Shown: one piece after another, positions 7,165 to 10,023 of the stretch
How positions within the stretch are numbered: the stretch's first letter is position 1
Layout: each line of letters opens with the position of its first letter
Assembly (NCBI GenBank): GCA_937899395.1
Contig: CALBPU010000124.1
Coordinates: forward strand, 1 to 10,023
Direction of reading: 5' to 3'
From: an uncultured Fretibacterium sp.
GTDB lineage: Bacteria > Synergistota > Synergistia > Synergistales > Aminobacteriaceae
DNA length: 10,023 nt
Program-made: the position numbers and the translations under genes
Notes under the pieces: generated by a model
The model's input: only the letters and a program-made list of their open reading frames with translations
Told to the model about the DNA's origin: nothing
Databases searched by the model: none

Positions 7165-7169
7165 GAGGG
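7165..7169 (+). promoter_or_regulatory. Ribosome binding site that decides the ATP-grasp start
   Basis: GAGGG lies 10 bases before ATG 7180, 7 before GTG 7177 and only 1 before TTG 7171. This rules against the TTG, although it gives the longest frame, and favours 7180 or 7177. Confidence 0.55.
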
Positions 7170-7179
7170 TTTGATTGTG

Positions 7180-8508
7180 ATGATGAATTTAAGTGAACAT
7201 GAATTGCGGGAACATTACGAGAGCGTTAATGAACAGCTTGCGCGTTACGGCGTGAAATTCGGGATATATAAGAACGGCGTATTTCATGAGCAGTTATTCC
7301 CGTTTGATATGATACCGAGGGTGATTGAGCATGATGAGTTCAAATATCTTGAGCGCGGATTAAAGCAAAGAGTAAAAGCTCTTAATGAATTCATAAAAGA
7401 TATTTATTCTGACAGAAAAATTATATCTGACGGAGTAGTAGCTGAAGAGTTTATTTATTCGGGAAGCGGCTATCTTGTTCAGTGCGACGGAATTTTACCG
7501 CCTGAAAATATTTATTCTCATATATCGGGAATTGATTTAGTTCAGGGTAAAAACGGAAGCTGGTACATTCTTGAAGATAACCTCAGGATACCTTCGGGAG
7601 CTTCGTACCCAATGATTGCCCGTGATTTATGCCGAAAAAGTTTTCCCGAAGCTTTCGAGAAAAATCATATTGAGGACAACAGAAATTACGCCGAGCTTTT
7701 ACGTTCAACTATGGACTATGTGAATACGGGAGGTCTGACGGTGATATTAACTCCCGGAAGATTTAACGCAGCCTATTTTGAGCATTCTTATCTTGCTGAA
7801 CAAACTGGAGCACGTCTCGTTACCTGTGAAGATCTCAAAGTTGAGAATGACTACCTGTATTTTATCGATTACTCAGGCAAAAAAGAAAAAGTCGGAGCAG
7901 TTTATCGAAGAATTTCCGATGAATATCTTGACCCTGTAAATTTCAACAGAGAATCTTTAATCGGAATACCTCATATTTTTGATATTTATAGCAAGGGCAA
8001 TGTAGCATTAATTAACGCTCCAGGAAACGGTGTAGCTGATGACAAAGGAATATATTATTTTGTTCCTGCAATGATTAAATATTATCTCGGTGAAGAACCG
8101 ATATTGAACAACGCTCCGACATATCTGCCGTATTACGAAGAAGATATGGAGTACGTTTTGGAAAATTTTGACAGCCTCGTTTTGAAGGACGTTGCTGAAG
8201 CAGGGGGCTATGGAGTTGTTTTCGGTAATAAAATGACAAAGCATGAGAAAGAAAATTTCATTGCTCATCTTAAATCCGAACCGAGAAGATTTATAGCGCA
8301 GGAAGTAATTGATTTTTTGGATATTGATATTTACGAAAACGGAAACGCTGTTCCCAGAAAAGCAGACTTGAGAGCATTTGTTCTTATGGCTGATGAGCCT
8401 TTAGTATGGAAAAGCGGCTTAACGAGATTTTCACGCAACCCTGATTCTTTTATCGTAAATTCCTCGCAGGGAGGCGGGTTCAAAGACACTTGGGTTATGG
8501 CAGAGTAA
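7180..8508 (+). CDS. Circularly permuted ATP-grasp type 2 protein (predicted amide/peptide ligase)
   Basis: The 442-residue protein belongs to the COG2308 / CP_ATPgrasp_2 family. These are ATP-grasp folds with permuted order, predicted to join a carboxylate to an amine using ATP; no substrate is known. Family motifs are clear: ILEDNLRIPSGASY (Glu132, Asp133, Asn134, Arg136), the glycine-rich LKDVAEAGGYGVVFG nucleotide loop, RFIAQEVIDF, DLRAFVL (Asp396, Arg398) and the hallmark NSSQGGGFKDTW near the C-terminus (427-438). There is no signal peptide, so it is cytosolic. It is the first gene of a three-gene operon with an alpha-E protein and a transglutaminase-like protein, the standard neighbourhood for this family. 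The start at 7180 is chosen by ribosome-site spacing; GTG 7177 is nearly as good. It is slightly shorter than many relatives (about 470-490 residues). Confidence 0.9.
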   Translation: MMNLSEHELREHYESVNEQLARYGVKFGIYKNGVFHEQLFPFDMIPRVIEHDEFKYLERGLKQRVKALNEFIKDIYSDRKIISDGVVAEEFIYSGSGYLVQCDGILPPENIYSHISGIDLVQGKNGSWYILEDNLRIPSGASYPMIARDLCRKSFPEAFEKNHIEDNRNYAELLRSTMDYVNTGGLTVILTPGRFNAAYFEHSYLAEQTGARLVTCEDLKVENDYLYFIDYSGKKEKVGAVYRRISDEYLDPVNFNRESLIGIPHIFDIYSKGNVALINAPGNGVADDKGIYYFVPAMIKYYLGEEPILNNAPTYLPYYEEDMEYVLENFDSLVLKDVAEAGGYGVVFGNKMTKHEKENFIAHLKSEPRRFIAQEVIDFLDIDIYENGNAVPRKADLRAFVLMADEPLVWKSGLTRFSRNPDSFIVNSSQGGGFKDTWVMAE

Positions 8509-8520
8509 AAGGAGATTTTA

Positions 8521-9174
8521 ATGATGGCGATTTTATCACTTGAAAACACGAGCAGGTTATTTTGGCTTGGACGTTACAGCGAAAGAGTTTATACGACTTT
8601 GAGATTTTTTGCGGAACAATTTGACGCCATGATTGACGGAGGGAAAAATTTTTTTGATTGCACAACAAAAGAGGATTTTGCAAAAAAATATTGTTTCGAT
8701 GAAAACAATCCGAACTCGATTTATTTTGCTCTTATAAAGGCATATGACAATGCAATAGAACTTCGTGAGGAAATCGGCTCTGACACATTCAGCTATATTC
8801 AAATGGCAGTCTATGAAATGAATAAAGCAAAAAAATCCGCAGCACCTTTGTTGCAGTTACAGAAAGTCGTTGATAACATAGCTGCGTTTTGGGGCATGGC
8901 CGATGACAAAATCGACGATGAACAAATCCGAAGCATAATAAAACTCGGAAAAAGAATCGAACGAGTTGATCTATACTCAAGAATGGGAGCAATGGACAGC
9001 GATATAAAACGTGAAGTTGCGAGAATGAATTACAGAATTGCAAAAAAGAGCTTAAATTTTAACTCTGAGCATTTTGAAAAATTAAACGAGCTTGTAAAAG
9101 AAGAAAATATAAATCGACAGGCTTTAATCACAGAGGTTGAAAGCCTCATAGAGTTTTCTTCATTGATGAATTAA
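8521..9174 (+). CDS. Short alpha-E domain protein (DUF403/COG2307)
   Basis: The 217-residue, probably all-helical protein belongs to the alpha-E family, which is almost always encoded beside permuted ATP-grasp and transglutaminase-like genes. Its biochemical role is unknown; it is proposed to assist the ligase. The N-terminal signature ENTSRLFWLGRYSERVYTTLRF (8-29) matches the family's NL-WLGRYLERAE pattern. DNAIELREEI (76-85) matches DNAR-LRE, and LGKRIERVDLYSRM (142-155) is the internal repeat of the Glu-Arg motif. Typical members have about 310 residues, so this is a compact version lacking roughly 90 residues, although both Glu-Arg helices remain. The start is supported by AAGGAG at 8509-8514, six bases before ATG 8521; ATG 8524 is also possible. 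It lies 12 bases after the ATP-grasp gene and 2 before the next gene. Confidence 0.85.
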   Translation: MMAILSLENTSRLFWLGRYSERVYTTLRFFAEQFDAMIDGGKNFFDCTTKEDFAKKYCFDENNPNSIYFALIKAYDNAIELREEIGSDTFSYIQMAVYEMNKAKKSAAPLLQLQKVVDNIAAFWGMADDKIDDEQIRSIIKLGKRIERVDLYSRMGAMDSDIKREVARMNYRIAKKSLNFNSEHFEKLNELVKEENINRQALITEVESLIEFSSLMN

Positions 9175-9176
9175 TT

Positions 9177-9962
9177 ATGCGGCGGCTTCGATACACTTAC
9201 CACATGCAGTTAAAATTTGAAGAGCCAGTAAGGGAACATCACTTCAAATTGCGCTGTCTCCCTTCAAGTGATGAGAGGCAAAAAATTTTTAATGACAGTA
9301 TAGAAATTTATCCTCTGCATTTCAGCAGCTCCGAAAGAGATTCGTTCGGAAATATTTGCATATACGGCACGGCTAATCAAACGCATGATCATTTCGCAGT
9401 CGATGTGAACGGTGAAGCTAAAATAAATCCTGAAGCCAAATTAAAAGCTGAAGAATATAAAGCAGGAATTTTCAAATATGAGACGGATTTGACTAAGGCA
9501 GGAAAAAATATCCGCGAATTTCACAGAACACTTGAGCCTGTTTATTATGGCGTGAGCAATTTTGAACGGGCTTTATATTTTATGAATGTCCTTTATGATG
9601 ATTTTTCATATACTCAAGGAGCTACGGGAATTTCAACGACAGCCGAAGAAACTTTTACTTTAAGGAGAGGAGTTTGTCAGGATTACGCTCACATTCTCTT
9701 AGCTTTATGCCGTCTTGAAAGAATACCGTGCCGATACATTGCCGGAATGATTCCCGGAGAAGGAGCAACTCACGCATGGACAGAGATTTATGATAACGGA
9801 ACATGGCGTTCATTAGACCCTACACATAATCGTGAATGCGATGACACTTACATAAAAATTTCGTCAGGCAGGGACGCTAAAGATTGTTCGATAAATCAGG
9901 GAGTTTTTTACGGCGGAGGCAGACAGACTCAGGAAGTGAAAGTAATAGTATCTGTATTGTAA
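9177..9962 (+). CDS. Transglutaminase-like cysteine protease/transferase
   Basis: The 261-residue protein has the two-part structure of the bacterial COG1305 class. An N-terminal beta domain (about 1-100; LRYTYHMQLKFEEPVREHHFKLRCLP) is followed by a transglutaminase-like core. The catalytic triad is intact: Cys167 in RRGVCQDYAH, His199 in ATHAWTEIY and Asp214 in WRSLDPTHN. Bacterial members usually act as peptidases or amide-bond transferases rather than protein cross-linkers. There is no signal peptide or transmembrane helix, so it works in the cytosol, where the ATP-grasp ligase also acts. It may cleave, trim or transfer the ligase product. The ATG lies 2 bases after the alpha-E stop with no clear Shine-Dalgarno, which implies coupled translation; the N-terminus matches the family start. 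It is the last gene of the operon seen here. Family is firm, reaction inferred. Confidence 0.9.
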   Translation: MRRLRYTYHMQLKFEEPVREHHFKLRCLPSSDERQKIFNDSIEIYPLHFSSSERDSFGNICIYGTANQTHDHFAVDVNGEAKINPEAKLKAEEYKAGIFKYETDLTKAGKNIREFHRTLEPVYYGVSNFERALYFMNVLYDDFSYTQGATGISTTAEETFTLRRGVCQDYAHILLALCRLERIPCRYIAGMIPGEGATHAWTEIYDNGTWRSLDPTHNRECDDTYIKISSGRDAKDCSINQGVFYGGGRQTQEVKVIVSVL

Positions 9963-9965
9963 CTA

Positions 9966-9993
9966 TTGACATTACAGAATAAGGCTGTAAAAT
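9966..9993 (+). promoter_or_regulatory. Promoter for a gene beyond the right edge, with TTACA/TGTAA sites
   Basis: A perfect TTGACA (9966-9971) and TAAAAT (9988-9993, five of six bases) are 16 bases apart. No coding start follows before the window ends, so the promoter would serve an outside gene or RNA. Between and overlapping the boxes lies an inverted repeat, TTACAG-7-CTGTAA (9972-9990). Further TGTAA (10003-10007) and TTACA (10017-10021) copies follow, suggesting regulator binding. Confidence 0.5.
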
Positions 9994-10023
9994 TGCAAAC
10001 GTTGTAACAAAAAACATTACAGG

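Noticed and set aside
7171..7179. TTG at 7171 as the start of the ATP-grasp protein
   Set aside because: The GAGGG ribosome site ends one base before it; ATG 7180 or GTG 7177 has normal spacing.
8557..9043. Minus-strand open frames opposite the alpha-E gene
   Set aside because: They are shadows of a gene with matching family motifs and a strong ribosome site; the products are low-complexity Phe/Arg/Cys-rich sequences.
10003..10022. Beginning of a CRISPR array at the right edge
   Set aside because: The repeated unit is only 9 bases and occurs twice with an inverted partner; this fits operator half-sites better than CRISPR repeats of usual length.

Overview
The window comes from an AT-rich bacterium, probably an anaerobe of the gut or a similar habitat (Firmicutes-like or Synergistota-like; the sequence alone does not settle it). 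The clues are the AT-rich codon choice, strong AAGGAG-type ribosome sites, and a palindromic element inside mutS of the kind I recall from gut Firmicutes. All genes read as ordinary chromosomal genes. I see no tRNA, rRNA, CRISPR array, transposase, phage gene or clear intrinsic terminator.

Left part (1-1299, minus strand): an SPFH/band-7 protein with two C-terminal zinc ribbons is followed after 20 bases by the start of a small membrane-anchored protein that runs off the window. A 50-base divergent intergenic region separates this pair from ttcA-mutS (1300-4694, plus strand). These two genes overlap by 4 bases and encode a TtcA-type tRNA 2-thiolation enzyme and the mismatch-repair ATPase MutS. 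mutS carries an in-frame insertion of about 101 bases with cloverleaf-like folding potential.

Middle part (4691-7101): cysK and cysE form a minus-strand operon for cysteine synthesis from serine. cysE runs tail to tail into mutS so that the two stop codons overlap. Divergent from cysK is a LysE/RhtB-family exporter that resembles the E. coli cysteine/O-acetylserine exporter EamB. Synthesis and export of the same metabolites therefore share one short promoter region.

Right part (7118-9962, plus strand): after a promoter with a perfect TTGACA lies a tight three-gene operon: a circularly permuted ATP-grasp ligase, a short alpha-E protein, and a transglutaminase-like cysteine protease or transferase with an intact Cys-His-Asp triad. 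This gene set recurs in many bacteria and is predicted to make and process a peptide or amide-linked product, but its substrate is unknown. It is the least understood system in the window. The last 61 bases hold a promoter for a gene beyond the edge, decorated with a symmetric set of TTACA/TGTAA half-sites.
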